From the NCBI RefSeq assembly GCF_947494875.1, contig NZ_CANLWM010000004.1, positions 359,974 through 423,973 of the forward strand: a stretch of 64,000 nucleotides of DNA, written 5' to 3'. The position numbers and the translations under genes are program-made. The notes beneath the pieces are model-generated. The model was not told the origin of the DNA, did no database searches, and was given only the letters and a program-made list of their open reading frames with translations. This document shows positions 52,426 through 62,622 of the stretch, piece by piece (the stretch's first letter is position 1; each line of letters begins with the position of its first letter). The DNA comes from an uncultured Williamsia sp. Lineage in GTDB: Bacteria; Actinomycetota; Actinomycetes; Mycobacteriales; Mycobacteriaceae.

Positions 52426-55400
52426 CTACCCGGCTCTGACCGCGGCGGCCACGCCGAGCATGTCGAGCTCGCGTGCACGGCTGCCGATGTCGGCGAGTTC
52501 GGCGTCCCGGGACGGCGAGGGGTCGGCCAGCCGGGCGAGCAGCAGGCGGGCACGCAGCACCGTGGGGAAACCGTCGGTGCGCTCGCCCAGGGCCAGCGCG
52601 AACCGAGCCTGCTGTCGCGCCTCGTCGACCGCGCCGAGTGCGGCATGCAGGCGGGCCAGCGCGATCGACACCGGTCCGACGCAGCCGACCTGTCCGATGA
52701 TGGCGACGCGGTCGGCGTACGGGGCGAGGTCGTCGACGAACCGGTCGAAGTGATCGGTGAGTTCGAGGTCGACGGCGACATGTGCGAGCAGTGTCGCCGT
52801 CCCCAGCGTCGTCCACACGTGCGCACCGCGATTCGCCCACCACCGCGACAGCATCGTCTCGACGACACGGCGGTCGCCGCGGGCGCCGGCGATCGCCGCG
52901 GTGCCCGCGACGACGACGCCGACCATGCCGTTGTCGCCGCCCTCGTCGACGACGCTCTGCATCCACCGCAGCGGGTCGTCGGAGGTGAATCCCAGTTCCG
53001 CCAGGGCTCCTCGTTCCCAGGCGTAGGTCATGAGCGCGATCATCCCGCTGCCAGCCACGTAGAGCTCGGTCTGTTCGTGGACCTCCCGCGCGACCTGGTA
53101 CTGGTGGCGTGCTCCGGCGAGATCGCCGTGCCACAGCGCGATCGTCGACTCCATCCACCGCAGCTGGGCACGGACCACCGGCAACCGGAGTTCCTCGCTC
53201 CCGGCGATGCCGGCGGCGAGGTGACGCTCGGCGAGCGCGACGTCGCCCAGGCTCATGGCTGCCATGGTGGCGACGGAGTGGCCGATGACGGTGTCGACGC
53301 GCGACTGTGCGTGGTCGAGTGACTGCAGGTGCGCGATGCGCTCGAGGCTGTCCTGGCTGTGGTGCGCGACCCCGGAGTAGGTGAGCAGGTAGCCGAGCAG
53401 TGCGTCGGCGGTCAGGTCCGTCGAACCGGAAGCGGCTGCGAGTTCGTCGGCGCGCGAGAGACATTCGGCGGGGACGGTCGAGTCGGGGTTGTAGCAGTGG
53501 CCGACGGCGAGCGCGGCGAGGACCGAGGTGTGCGCCACCGGGTCGTCCTCGGTGAAGCGCCGTGCGCGTTCGAGGACGTCGAGGATCGGGCCGGGGTCGG
53601 CGGTGGGTGCCTGCCAGGGCCATCCGCCGCTCGAGCGGAGCAGTGCGGCGGCGAGCTTGCCCGTCGTCGCGACGCGTCCGGCGTCCATCGCCTCGAGCAT
53701 CTGGACCCGCGCGGTGTCGATGACGGTCTGGCCGCGTCCGGCCCGCGACTCGGCTTGCAACAGCGACATCGTGAGGTCGTCGCGGACCGAGGCCACCTGG
53801 CGGTCGGCCTCGACGAGCCCGTAGGTCTCGATGGCCGTCCGCCACCAGCGGGCCGCGACCTCCGAGCTCCAGCGGGCGGCGGCGTCGTCGGCGGCGGCCG
53901 AACACGCCGCGACGACGTCGAGCGGGTCGACCAGCGGGCCGGCCGCGACCATGTGGTGTGCGCGCCGGCCCAGGACGTCGCCCGTCGGCCGCAACGTCCC
54001 GAGGTGGTCGGCAACGCGCGCGTGGACACGGCCTCGCGCCGAGGACCGCATGGTCGCCAGGACCTCCTGCCGCAGCAGACCGTGCGCGAACACGTAGCCG
54101 TCGGCGTCTCCGGCGGCGGTGATGATGCGGTGGTCGGCCGCCTGGTCGAGGAGCTCGGCGATGGCCGGTGCCGGGGTCCCGGAGACGGCGGTGAGTGCGC
54201 GCAGGTCCAGTTCGTCGCCGATGACCGCGGCCACCTGCAGCACCTCGCGGACGTCGTCGGGAAGGGACGCCAGGCGCCGGTCGAGCACTGACCGGACGGC
54301 GACCGGGATGTCGCCACCGGCGCGTTCGTCGCTGGAGAGGCGCGCGTACTCCGAGACGAACAGGGGATTCCCGCCGGTGCGTTCGGCGAGGTCGGTGCGC
54401 TCGCGATCGGTGAGCGACTCCTCGGCCACCTGATCCGCGAGCGTCGCCACCTCCGCCGCGCTGAGCGGCGGCACCGCCAGATGCCGGTTGCCGGTGTCCC
54501 GGGCCGTCGCGGCGAGCAGACGGGACACGGACGCGTCGTGCTCGCCCTCCCGGACAGTGAGGACGACGAGGACCGCGACCCCGTTCAGGGCGCTGCTGAG
54601 GAACGCCAGGCAACCCACCGACGCCGGGTCGGCCCACTGGATGTCATCGATCACCAGCGTCAGCGGCGCCTCGCGGGCCGCGTCCTCGATCAGTGACTGC
54701 ACGCGTTCGTAGATCGCGAAGCGCGCGGTGTCCGCGTCGACGCCATCGGGTGCCGCGGCGACGGAGTCGACGTCGACGTCGAGCCCGCGCACCACCTGAC
54801 GCAGCGTCCACCAGGCCGGGGTGGTCTCCTCGGGATTGCGTGCCCACACGACCCGCCCGCCGGCGCCACCGGCCTCGGCGCTCGCGTGCTGGGCGAGTCG
54901 GGTCTTGCCGATCCCGGGCGGTCCGACGAACGTCAGCCACCGCGTGGTCCCCGCGCGGGACTCGGCGACGGCGCGGTCGATCGCGTCGACCTCCCGTCGG
55001 CGGCCCACGAGGGAGGTGGGGGAGGTGCGGACCGTCGCTGTCGGCTCCTCGGGAGGCGCTTCGGGCGCCTGTGCCCCGTGCGCGCCGGTCCAGCCCGGTC
55101 GGCGCGGCCAGGCGGCCAGCTCGGGGTCGTGGGTGAGGATCGACTTCTGCACCGCCCGGAGTTCGGGCCCGGGTTCCAGGCCGAGCTCCTCGTCGAGTCG
55201 ACGGGCGTGCTCGCGCAGCACTTCCAGTGCGTCGGGCGCACGTCCCGCACGGTAGAGGGCGACCGCCGAGAGCCACGACGACCTGTCCCGCAACGGGTTC
55301 TGATCGCGCAGGGCCGCGGACTCCTCGACGGCGGGGGCGAGTTGTTCGGCCGCGAGCAGCGCCGCGATCCGGCTGTCCCGGCAGTCGGTCTCGATCTCGG

Positions 55401-55866
55401 CGAGGCCGGCGGCGTACACCGCGACCCACGGCAGGTCGGCGAGATCGCTGAGCAGTGGACCCCGCCACAGCCCGAGTGCGGTGTCGGTCGCGGCGAGAAC
55501 CTCCGTCCATCGACCCTCGTCGCCGAGCGCGCGAGCCCGCGTCGTCAGATCGCGAAAACGGGTGAGGTCGACGGCGTCGGCGGGGATGTCGGCGAGGTAC
55601 CCGGGCGCCTGTCGGACGATCGGGGACGTGCCGGACTCGGGGTCACGCAGGATCCGTCGCAGGTTGGAGATGTAGGCGTGGAGGCTCGACATCGCGTTGC
55701 CCGGTTGGTCGTCGCCCCAGATCGCCTCGCACAGCCGATCGGTCGACACCGCACGGCCCCGCTCGAGGAGCAGCATCGCGAGGACCGCCCGCTGTTTGGG
55801 CGATCCCAGTTCGCACCGGGACCCGTCGCGGACGACCGTGAGCGGCCCGAGCACGCGGTACTCCAT
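52426..55866 (-). CDS. AfsR/SARP-type regulator with BTAD and AAA domains
   Basis: A 1146-residue regulator. Residues 1-95 form an OmpR-like winged helix (VLGPLTVVRDGSRCELGSPK, MSSLHAYISNLRRILRDPES). About 96-245 is the bacterial transcriptional activator domain (TDTALGLWRGPLLSDLADLP). From about 285 an ATPase module begins (SLVGRRREVDAIDRAVAESR), with the P-loop GPPGIGKTRLA and Walker B LTLVIDDIQWADP. The remainder is TPR-like helical repeats, ending without a LuxR HTH. Such regulators integrate signals for gene clusters. It reads toward the FAD oxidoreductase. Confidence 0.88.
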   Translation of the reverse strand: MEYRVLGPLTVVRDGSRCELGSPKQRAVLAMLLLERGRAVSTDRLCEAIWGDDQPGNAMSSLHAYISNLRRILRDPESGTSPIVRQAPGYLADIPADAVDLTRFRDLTTRARALGDEGRWTEVLAATDTALGLWRGPLLSDLADLPWVAVYAAGLAEIETDCRDSRIAALLAAEQLAPAVEESAALRDQNPLRDRSSWLSAVALYRAGRAPDALEVLREHARRLDEELGLEPGPELRAVQKSILTHDPELAAWPRRPGWTGAHGAQAPEAPPEEPTATVRTSPTSLVGRRREVDAIDRAVAESRAGTTRWLTFVGPPGIGKTRLAQHASAEAGGAGGRVVWARNPEETTPAWWTLRQVVRGLDVDVDSVAAAPDGVDADTARFAIYERVQSLIEDAAREAPLTLVIDDIQWADPASVGCLAFLSSALNGVAVLVVLTVREGEHDASVSRLLAATARDTGNRHLAVPPLSAAEVATLADQVAEESLTDRERTDLAERTGGNPLFVSEYARLSSDERAGGDIPVAVRSVLDRRLASLPDDVREVLQVAAVIGDELDLRALTAVSGTPAPAIAELLDQAADHRIITAAGDADGYVFAHGLLRQEVLATMRSSARGRVHARVADHLGTLRPTGDVLGRRAHHMVAAGPLVDPLDVVAACSAAADDAAARWSSEVAARWWRTAIETYGLVEADRQVASVRDDLTMSLLQAESRAGRGQTVIDTARVQMLEAMDAGRVATTGKLAAALLRSSGGWPWQAPTADPGPILDVLERARRFTEDDPVAHTSVLAALAVGHCYNPDSTVPAECLSRADELAAASGSTDLTADALLGYLLTYSGVAHHSQDSLERIAHLQSLDHAQSRVDTVIGHSVATMAAMSLGDVALAERHLAAGIAGSEELRLPVVRAQLRWMESTIALWHGDLAGARHQYQVAREVHEQTELYVAGSGMIALMTYAWERGALAELGFTSDDPLRWMQSVVDEGGDNGMVGVVVAGTAAIAGARGDRRVVETMLSRWWANRGAHVWTTLGTATLLAHVAVDLELTDHFDRFVDDLAPYADRVAIIGQVGCVGPVSIALARLHAALGAVDEARQQARFALALGERTDGFPTVLRARLLLARLADPSPSRDAELADIGSRARELDMLGVAAAVRAG

Positions 55867-55965
55867 CGAACTCCCGACGACTGCACGATGACCTCGACGC
55901 GCACCCCCGTGCGGCGCCTGACACCGGTTATATCGGACAGGTGCCCGTCGTGTGCGGTGGATGGG

Positions 55966-57765
55966 TCAGCGGACGCGCGCGTGCAGGTTCATCGACGTGA
56001 GGATCTGGTCGATCGCGGTCTGCACGTCGCGTGGCTCGATCCGCATCAGCGCGTCGGCGTCGAGGTCGGTGATGTCGACCTCGCCCGAGCTGAGACGGAA
56101 CTCGCGCTCCTCCTCCGCGGACTCGATCACGTTGCGGATGAACCGGCCGTTGCCCGCGAGATCGATCAGCCTGACGTCGTTGCCGCTCTGATCGGTGACC
56201 GCCGTCGAGTACAGCGGCATGCACGCCTCCTGGATCACGCGCACCGATTCCGCCGGGAGCTGCGAGTCGCGGGCCTTCGCGATGACCTCAGCGATCTCGG
56301 CGAGCTCGTTCGGCTGGTAGGAGTCGAAGCGGATGCGACGCGCGAACCGGGACGCCAGGCCGTCGTTGGCGGCGAGCAAGCGGTCGATCTCCCCGTCGTA
56401 GCCGGCGATGATCACGACGAGCCGGTCGCGGTTGTCCTCCATGCGCGCGAGCAGCGTGTCGACGGCCTCCCGGCCGAACGCGTCGCCGCCGGAGAGGCCC
56501 GTCTGGATGAGCGTGTAGGCCTCGTCGATGAACAGGACGCCGTCGAGCGCGCGGTCGATCAGGGCCGACGTCTTGGGCGCGGTGCTGCCGAGGTGTTCGC
56601 CCACCATGTCGCGTCGGCTCGCCTCGACGATCGAGTCGGACTTGAGCAGCCCCAGCCCGCAGTAGGTCTTGGCGATGATGCGGGCGATGGTGGTCTTGCC
56701 GGTGCCGGGAGGGCCGGTGAATGCGAGGTGCAGGCTGCGGGACTGGCTGGCGAGGCCCTTGTCGGCGCGGACCTTGGCCAGGGCGACGGCCGACGACAGC
56801 TTCGCGACCTGGTTCTTCACCGACGCCAGGCCCACCTGACGGTCGAGTTCGGCCTTGGCCTCGGCGAGGCGGTCGTTGCCCGCTCCGGACGCCGCGGCGT
56901 CGATGCCGCTCGGCTCCTCGGGCACCGACGACGGGTCCCACTTCTTCGTCCGCCGCGCGATGCGCTCGGGGTCGACGACGACGAGTCGGTAGCGCGGGTC
57001 GCGTAGCGCCTCGGCGTTGGCCGCGAAGTTCGGGTCGCGGGAGTACACCTGCTCGAACAGTGCCCGTGCCTTGTCCTCGTGCCCCTCCTCGCGTATGACG
57101 AGCCCGTGGGTGAACATCGCGGCGGTGACGGCCGCGGGGATGGGCCCGACCTCGGCCTGCTCGAGCCGTCGGTTGGCCTCGGTGAACATGCCGAGCTGCG
57201 CACACGCCGACCCGATCATCACGTTCGCACCCGCGAGCATGTAGTCGTCGGTCCAGGTGGCCGCGGCGCTCGACAACACCGACAGCACGTCGGGCCACCG
57301 CTGCGTCGTGAAATGCAGCATCGCCCGGACGTAGGTGACGATCGGCGTGGCCTCGTGGGCGGGGATCTCGTCGAGGACCTCCTCGGCGCCGTCGTGGTCG
57401 AGCCCGGTGATCAGCGACGCGGCGTATCCGGCGACGACGTCGGTGACCGAGGTGATCGGGTAGTCGATGTAGAGGCCGGTCGCGAACCGCCCGACGAGCG
57501 TGCCCGCCGGGAGTCCGAGCCGCCGCAGTTCGTGGTGCAGGACGCCGCGGGTGCGGTAGAGGTTCGCCAGGTTGTGCGACGCGTCGTCGCCGCACGCGAT
57601 CCGGCCGAGCCAGGCGTCGGCCATGTCCGGTGCATGCTCGGACGCGCGCTGGAAAGCCAGTGCCGCCTGGCCGGGGTCGCGGGCGGCCTCCTGGCCGTCG
57701 ACGGGGATGCCGAGCGACAGGATGCCGAAGTCGAACAACTGTCGTGCCTGACGGATGTCGGCCAC
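55966..57765 (-). CDS. eccA: ESX AAA+ ATPase EccA
   Basis: A 599-residue EccA. The N-terminal about 280 residues form TPR-like repeats ([34 protein letters not shown]). The AAA+ domain has the P-loop [18 protein letters not shown] (about residue 350), Walker [12 protein letters not shown] and the arginine-containing [15 protein letters not shown]. EccA acts in the cytosol and helps release EspG from PE/PPE clients. I choose the GTG at 57765, which follows GAGGGGGC; an ATG at 57807 is possible. It lies about 8.8 kb from eccC, so the locus is split by unrelated genes. Confidence 0.93.
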   Translation of the reverse strand: MADIRQARQLFDFGILSLGIPVDGQEAARDPGQAALAFQRASEHAPDMADAWLGRIACGDDASHNLANLYRTRGVLHHELRRLGLPAGTLVGRFATGLYIDYPITSVTDVVAGYAASLITGLDHDGAEEVLDEIPAHEATPIVTYVRAMLHFTTQRWPDVLSVLSSAAATWTDDYMLAGANVMIGSACAQLGMFTEANRRLEQAEVGPIPAAVTAAMFTHGLVIREEGHEDKARALFEQVYSRDPNFAANAEALRDPRYRLVVVDPERIARRTKKWDPSSVPEEPSGIDAAASGAGNDRLAEAKAELDRQVGLASVKNQVAKLSSAVALAKVRADKGLASQSRSLHLAFTGPPGTGKTTIARIIAKTYCGLGLLKSDSIVEASRRDMVGEHLGSTAPKTSALIDRALDGVLFIDEAYTLIQTGLSGGDAFGREAVDTLLARMEDNRDRLVVIIAGYDGEIDRLLAANDGLASRFARRIRFDSYQPNELAEIAEVIAKARDSQLPAESVRVIQEACMPLYSTAVTDQSGNDVRLIDLAGNGRFIRNVIESAEEEREFRLSSGEVDITDLDADALMRIEPRDVQTAIDQILTSMNLHARVR

Positions 57766-57881
57766 CGCGCCCCCTCGCTGCACAAACCTACGAATGTCCG
57801 CCGACAACCCTAGCCGCGGCGACCGCCGGCGCCCACCGGCCGGGCAGGAGTCGGGTGGCCCTCACCCACTACGATGGCGCG

Positions 57882-60170
57882 GTGAGCGCACAGGTCGATA
57901 CCGTCTCCTCCGCCGCCGAATCCCCCGACACCCCGCAACCGTTCCGCGAGCTCGGACTCAAGGACGACGAGTACGCGCGGATCCGCGACATCCTGGGTCG
58001 TCGCCCCACCGACGCCGAACTGGCCATGTACTCGGTGATGTGGTCCGAGCACTGCAGCTACAAGTCGTCGAAGGTCCATCTGCGGTACTTCGGCGAGACC
58101 ACCACCGAGGAGATGCGGTCGCCGATGCTCGCCGGGATCGGTGAGAACGCCGGCGTCGTCGACATCGGCGACGGCTGGGCCGTCACGTTCAAGGTCGAGT
58201 CGCACAACCACCCGTCGTACGTGGAGCCCTACCAGGGAGCGGCGACCGGTGTCGGCGGCATCGTCCGCGACATCATGGCCATGGGTGCCCGGCCGATCGC
58301 GGTGATGGACCAGCTGCGGTTCGGTCCGGCCGACGCCCCCGATACCCGCCGCGTCGTCGACGGCGTGGTGCGCGGTGTGGGTGGCTACGGCAACTCCCTC
58401 GGCCTGCCCAACGTCGGCGGCGAGACGGTCTTCGACCCCAGCTACGCCGGCAACCCGCTCGTCAACGCACTGTGCGCCGGCGTGCTGCGTACCGAGGACC
58501 TGCATCTGGCGTTCGCCTCCGGCGCAGGCAACAAGATCATCCTGTTCGGCGCCCTCACCGGCCTCGACGGTATCGGTGGCGTATCGGTGCTGGCGTCGGA
58601 GACCTTCGACGACGACGGCGAGACCTCCGGCCCGAACCGCAAGAAGTTGCCGTCGGTGCAGGTGGGCGACCCGTTCACCGAGAAGGTGCTCATCGAGTGC
58701 TGTCTCGAGCTCTACCACGCGGGTCTGGTCATCGGCATCCAGGATCTCGGCGGTGCCGGACTGGCCTGCGCGACATCGGAACTCGCGGCGGCCGGCGACG
58801 GTGGGATGCACGTCGACCTCGAGAAGGTGCCGATGCGCGCCGAGGGGATGACACCCGCGGAGGTGCTCTCGAGCGAGTCGCAGGAACGCATGTGTGCTGT
58901 CGTCGGCCCCGACAACGTCGAGGCGTTCATGGACGTCTGCCGCAAATGGGACGTGCTGGCCACGGTGATCGGTGAGGTGACCGACGGCGATCGGCTCGAG
59001 ATCACCTGGCACGGTGAGCCCGTCGTCGACGTCCCGCCCCGCACGGTCGCCCACGAGGGCCCGGTCTACGAGCGCCCGGTGCAGCGTCCCGATTGGCAGG
59101 ACGAGGTCATCGGTTCCACCACAGCCGGGCTCGCGCGGCCGACGACGTCGGACGAGCTGCGAGAGACATTGCTGCGCATGATCGCGTCGCCCGCTCTGTG
59201 TAGTCGCAAGTTCATCACCGAGCAGTACGACCGCTACGTCCGCGGGAACACGGTGCTGGCCGAGTACGCCGACTCGGGTGTCATCCGCATCGACGAGTCG
59301 TCGGGTCGGGGGATCGCCCTCGCGACCGACGCGTCCGGGCGCTACACCTACCTCGACCCGTACCGCGGTGCGCAGTTGGCGCTCGCGGAGGCCTACCGCA
59401 ACGTCGCCGTCACCGGCGCGGCCCCGACCGCGGTCACGAACTGCTTGAACTTCGGTTCGCCCGAGGACCCGGCGGTGATGTGGCAGTTCTCGCAGGCGGT
59501 CCGCGGATTGGCCGACGGCTGTGCCCATCTCGGCATCCCGGTGACCGGCGGCAATGTCAGCTTCTACAACCAGACCGGCTCGACACCCATCCTCCCGACG
59601 CCGGTCGTCGGCGTGCTCGGCGTCATCGACGATGTGCATCGCCGCATCCCCACCGGGTTCGGCGCCGAGCCGGGCGAGACGCTGATCCTGCTCGGCGAGA
59701 CACGTGACGAGTTCGACGGGTCGATCTGGGCTCAGGTCGTCCACGACCACCTCGGCGGTGTCCCGCCGGCGGTCGACCTCGACCGTGAGCGTCTGATCGC
59801 CGAGATCCTCACCGCCGCATCGCGGGACGGGCTGATCTCGTCGGCTCACGACCTGTCCGAGGGAGGACTGGCGCAGTCGGTCGTCGAGTCGGCGTTGGCC
59901 GGCGAGTCCGGCTGTCGGATCGTGTTGCCCGAGGGCGCAGACCCGTTCGTGTACCTGTTCTCCGAGTCGTCCGGCCGCGTGCTCGTCAGCGTCCCGCGCT
60001 CCGAGGAGACCCGTTTCACGGCGATGCTCGACGCCCGTCAGCTGCCGTGGGATCGCGTCGGCGTCGCCGACCAGGCGATGGACTCCGTCGAGATCCAGGA
60101 CCATTTCACGGTGTCGCTCGAGGAGTTGCGGTCGGTGCACGAGGGCACTTTGCCGGCCCTCTTCGGCTGA
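57882..60170 (+). CDS. purL: Phosphoribosylformylglycinamidine synthase subunit PurL
   Basis: A 762-residue PurL of the small (PurSQL) type. It catalyses the ATP-dependent amidation of FGAR in purine synthesis with PurQ and PurS, which are not in the window. Signature parts are [59 protein letters not shown] and [18 protein letters not shown]. The GTG at 57882 gives a normal length; the longer frame overlaps the divergent eccA start. Confidence 0.95.
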   Translation: MSAQVDTVSSAAESPDTPQPFRELGLKDDEYARIRDILGRRPTDAELAMYSVMWSEHCSYKSSKVHLRYFGETTTEEMRSPMLAGIGENAGVVDIGDGWAVTFKVESHNHPSYVEPYQGAATGVGGIVRDIMAMGARPIAVMDQLRFGPADAPDTRRVVDGVVRGVGGYGNSLGLPNVGGETVFDPSYAGNPLVNALCAGVLRTEDLHLAFASGAGNKIILFGALTGLDGIGGVSVLASETFDDDGETSGPNRKKLPSVQVGDPFTEKVLIECCLELYHAGLVIGIQDLGGAGLACATSELAAAGDGGMHVDLEKVPMRAEGMTPAEVLSSESQERMCAVVGPDNVEAFMDVCRKWDVLATVIGEVTDGDRLEITWHGEPVVDVPPRTVAHEGPVYERPVQRPDWQDEVIGSTTAGLARPTTSDELRETLLRMIASPALCSRKFITEQYDRYVRGNTVLAEYADSGVIRIDESSGRGIALATDASGRYTYLDPYRGAQLALAEAYRNVAVTGAAPTAVTNCLNFGSPEDPAVMWQFSQAVRGLADGCAHLGIPVTGGNVSFYNQTGSTPILPTPVVGVLGVIDDVHRRIPTGFGAEPGETLILLGETRDEFDGSIWAQVVHDHLGGVPPAVDLDRERLIAEILTAASRDGLISSAHDLSEGGLAQSVVESALAGESGCRIVLPEGADPFVYLFSESSGRVLVSVPRSEETRFTAMLDARQLPWDRVGVADQAMDSVEIQDHFTVSLEELRSVHEGTLPALFG

Positions 60171-60192
60171 CCTCCCGGCCCGCACCCCGGCA

Positions 60193-60303
60193 CCGTTCGT
60201 TGGGCACCCGGAGCCGTTCGTTGGGCGGCAGGCGCAGTCGAGTGGGCGGTCTTCCCGCCCGGGCGTGTCCCACCTGCCCAAACCAGTGGTTCCTGGTGCC
60301 CAA
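60193..60303. repeat. Symmetrical repeats after purL
   Basis: CCGTTCGTTGGGC occurs twice (60193-60205, 60214-60226) 21 bp apart. Two GCCCAA words in the opposite sense follow at 60276-60281 and 60298-60303. Between them GGGCGG (60244-60249) and CCGCCC (60255-60260) make a 6-bp hairpin. The array is roughly mirror-symmetric and forms most of the 223-bp spacer before the KstR box; it may end purL transcription. Confidence 0.65.
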
Positions 60304-60341
60304 CCGACGGCGGGGAGTCGGTGAATCCGACCCGACAGAAC

Positions 60342-60355
60342 TAGAACGTGTTCTA
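60342..60355. promoter_or_regulatory. Perfect KstR-type operator
   Basis: TAGAACGTGTTCTA fits TnnAACnnGTTnnA at all fixed positions and is a perfect palindrome apart from the central GT. It lies 38 bp before the ATG of the DapB-N-like oxidoreductase at 60394 and is the strongest KstR match in the window. Confidence 0.88.
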
Positions 60356-60393
60356 CCCTCGCCTCGCGGGGCAATCGATGACGAGAGGTGACG

Positions 60394-61482
60394 ATGACGC
60401 TGCGAGTGGTGGAGTGGTCGACGGGGACCGTCGGACGGCATGCGATCGCCGGCATCGACGCCCGCACGGAACTCGAACTGGTTGGTGTGTGGGTCTCGGA
60501 TCCGGCGAAGGTCGGTCGTGATGCCGGTGACCTCGCCGACCTGGGTCGCGACCTCGGTGTGCAGGCGACGAACGACCGCGACGCGCTGATCGCGCTGAAG
60601 CCTGACGCCATCGTGCACACGGCGATGACCGACGACCGGATCTTCGAGGCCATCGACGATCTCGTGTTCTTCCTCGAGAACGGCATCAACGTCGTGTCGT
60701 CGGGGCCCGTGCTGCTGCAGTTCCCGACGGGCGTCGTCCCCGACGACCTCGTCCAGCGGGTGCACGCGGCCGGGGTACAGGGAAACGCGAGCCTGCACGT
60801 CAACGGCATCGACCCCGGGTTCGCCAACGACGTTCTGCCTCTGTCGTTCACAAGCCTGTCGCAGCGGATCGACCAGGTGCGGTGCTACGAGATCGCCGAC
60901 TACTCGACCTACTACCAACCCGTCGTCATGCGCGACATCTTCGGCTTCGGCAAACCGCTCGACGAGACCCCGATGCTGTTCACGCCCGGCGTGCTGTCGA
61001 TGGCGTGGGGGAGTGTGGTGCGTCAGATCGCCGCCGGCCTGGATCTGGTCCTCGACGAGCCGCTGGTGGAGCACGTCGAGAAACACGCGGCGGAGCAGGA
61101 CATCTCGACGGTCTCGGTGGAAATCGCCGCCGGCACGATGGCGGCCGTGCGGTTCCAGGTGGCCGGCCTCGTCGACGGCGTGGAGCGCGTCGTCCTCGAC
61201 CACATCACGCGAACGCACCCGGCGCAGCGCCCCGACTGGCCGACGCCGACGAACGGTGACGGCTGCTATCGCGTCGAGATCACCGGAGAGCCGATGATGA
61301 CCGTCGACTTCGTCCACAAGGGCGAGAACGGCGACCACAACATCTCTGGCATGATCACGACCGCCATGCGCCTGGTGAACGCCGTGGAGGCCGTCGTCGC
61401 AGCCCGTCCGGGACTGGTGACGGCCCTCGACCTGCCGCTCGTCACCGGACGGGGTCTGGTCAGCGGGCCAGTGAGCGACTGA
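60394..61482 (+). CDS. NAD(P)-binding DapB-N-like oxidoreductase
   Basis: A 362-residue protein with an N-terminal Rossmann fold (RVVEWSTGTVGRHAIAGIDA), the VVSSGPVLLQFP hinge and a C-terminal domain containing GIDPGFANDVLPLSFTSL and IADYSTYYQPVVMRDIFGFG. The family is annotated as dihydrodipicolinate-reductase-like or NAD(P)H-dependent amine dehydrogenase; the real substrates in mycobacteria-related bacteria are mostly unknown. It starts after GAGAGG at 60384-60389. The KstR operator upstream argues for a role in cholesterol use. Its 3' end overlaps the opposite acyl-CoA dehydrogenase gene by 23 bp. Confidence 0.82.
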   Translation: MTLRVVEWSTGTVGRHAIAGIDARTELELVGVWVSDPAKVGRDAGDLADLGRDLGVQATNDRDALIALKPDAIVHTAMTDDRIFEAIDDLVFFLENGINVVSSGPVLLQFPTGVVPDDLVQRVHAAGVQGNASLHVNGIDPGFANDVLPLSFTSLSQRIDQVRCYEIADYSTYYQPVVMRDIFGFGKPLDETPMLFTPGVLSMAWGSVVRQIAAGLDLVLDEPLVEHVEKHAAEQDISTVSVEIAAGTMAAVRFQVAGLVDGVERVVLDHITRTHPAQRPDWPTPTNGDGCYRVEITGEPMMTVDFVHKGENGDHNISGMITTAMRLVNAVEAVVAARPGLVTALDLPLVTGRGLVSGPVSD

Positions 61483-62599
61483 TGACCAGGCGCTGGATCT
61501 GGTTGGTGCCCTCGAAGATCTGCGTGATCTTCGCCTCGCGCATGTAGCGCTCGACGGGATAGTCCCGCGTGTAGCCGTATCCGCCGAACACCTGCACCGC
61601 ATCGGTGGTGACCTTCATGGCGGCGTCGGTGGCGATCAACTTCGCGACCGAGGCCTGCCGCGAGTACGGGGCTCCGGCGTCTCGACGCCGGGCGGCGTCG
61701 AGGTACGTCGCCCGCGCCGAGTCGACGGCGGCGGCCATGTCGGCGAGGACGAACCCGAGTCCCTGGTGGTCGATGATCTTGCGACCGAACGTGGTCCGCT
61801 CGTGCGCGTAGTCGACCGCGGCATCGAGCGCCGACTGGGCCAGGCCCACCGCGACGGCGGCGATCCCGAGGCGCCCGGAATCGAGGGCGCTGAACGCGAT
61901 CGGGAGGCCCTGTCCCTCGGCACCGATGCGGCGCTCGGCAGGGATGGTGGCCTTGTCGTAGTAGGCGGCGGTGGTCGGGACGGCGTGCAGGCCCATCTTG
62001 TCCTCGGGGGCACCGAAGGTCAGGCCTTCGGTGTCGCCGGGGACGAGGAAGCACGAGATGCCCTTGGATCCCTCGCCCGTCCGTGCGAAGAGGTTGTAGA
62101 AGTCGGCCAGCCCGCCATGGGTGATCCATGCCTTCGTCCCGCTGATCACGTAGTCGTCCCCGGTGGGCACGGCCTTGCAGGTCAGTGCGGCTGCGTCGGA
62201 CCCGGCCTGTGGCTCGGAGAGGCTGTAGGCGCCGATCGTGGTGCCGCCCAGCATCTCCGGCAGCCATCGCTGTTTCTGCTCCTCGGTGCCGAACGCGAAG
62301 AGCGGGTGACACGCGAGTCCGTGCACGCTGACCGCGACGGCGACCGTCGCCCAGCGGGCGGCGACCTCCTCGAGCACCTGCAGGTACACCTCGTAGCCCT
62401 GGCCGCCACCGCCCCACTCCTCGGAGTACGGGAGGCTCAGCAGCCCCGCCTCGCCGAGTCTCGCGAAGACGCCCGCGGGGTATGTCGCCGACTTCTCGTG
62501 CTCGTCGACGATCGGCGCGAGCACCCGATCCGCGACGTCCCGCGTGAGCGCGATGAGGTCATGGGCCTCGTCGGTGGGCAGGAGGCGATCGACGGGCAC
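61460..62599 (-). CDS. Acyl-CoA dehydrogenase
   Basis: A 379-residue classic short/medium-chain acyl-CoA dehydrogenase with complete domains: GAYSLSEPQAGSDAAALTCK, WITHGGLADFYNLFARTGEG, ERTTFGRKIIDHQGLGFVLA and QVFGGYGYTRDYPVERYMRE. The catalytic Glu is in QIFEGTNQIQRLVISRSLA. It differs from the paired FadEs at 17,665-20,947 and probably works as a homotetramer in fatty-acid or side-chain beta-oxidation. GTG at 62599 follows GAGGAG. It diverges from the TetR gene. Confidence 0.9.
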   Translation of the reverse strand: MPVDRLLPTDEAHDLIALTRDVADRVLAPIVDEHEKSATYPAGVFARLGEAGLLSLPYSEEWGGGGQGYEVYLQVLEEVAARWATVAVAVSVHGLACHPLFAFGTEEQKQRWLPEMLGGTTIGAYSLSEPQAGSDAAALTCKAVPTGDDYVISGTKAWITHGGLADFYNLFARTGEGSKGISCFLVPGDTEGLTFGAPEDKMGLHAVPTTAAYYDKATIPAERRIGAEGQGLPIAFSALDSGRLGIAAVAVGLAQSALDAAVDYAHERTTFGRKIIDHQGLGFVLADMAAAVDSARATYLDAARRRDAGAPYSRQASVAKLIATDAAMKVTTDAVQVFGGYGYTRDYPVERYMREAKITQIFEGTNQIQRLVISRSLAR

Positions 62600-62622
62600 G
62601 CGGGCTCCTCACGGGGTCGGAC

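Noticed and set aside
52316..54637. 773-codon minus-strand frame inside the AfsR-type gene
   Set aside because: Repetitive Arg/Gly-rich composition typical of an antisense-frame shadow; the AfsR-type frame shows clear domains.
26549..57765. Prophage or integrative element carrying the ESX locus
   Set aside because: No integrase, attachment-site repeats, tRNA or phage genes were seen, and base composition looks like the surroundings.
57810..60851. 1013-codon minus-strand frame opposite purL
   Set aside because: Composition is that of a high-GC antisense shadow and purL on the plus strand is unambiguous.
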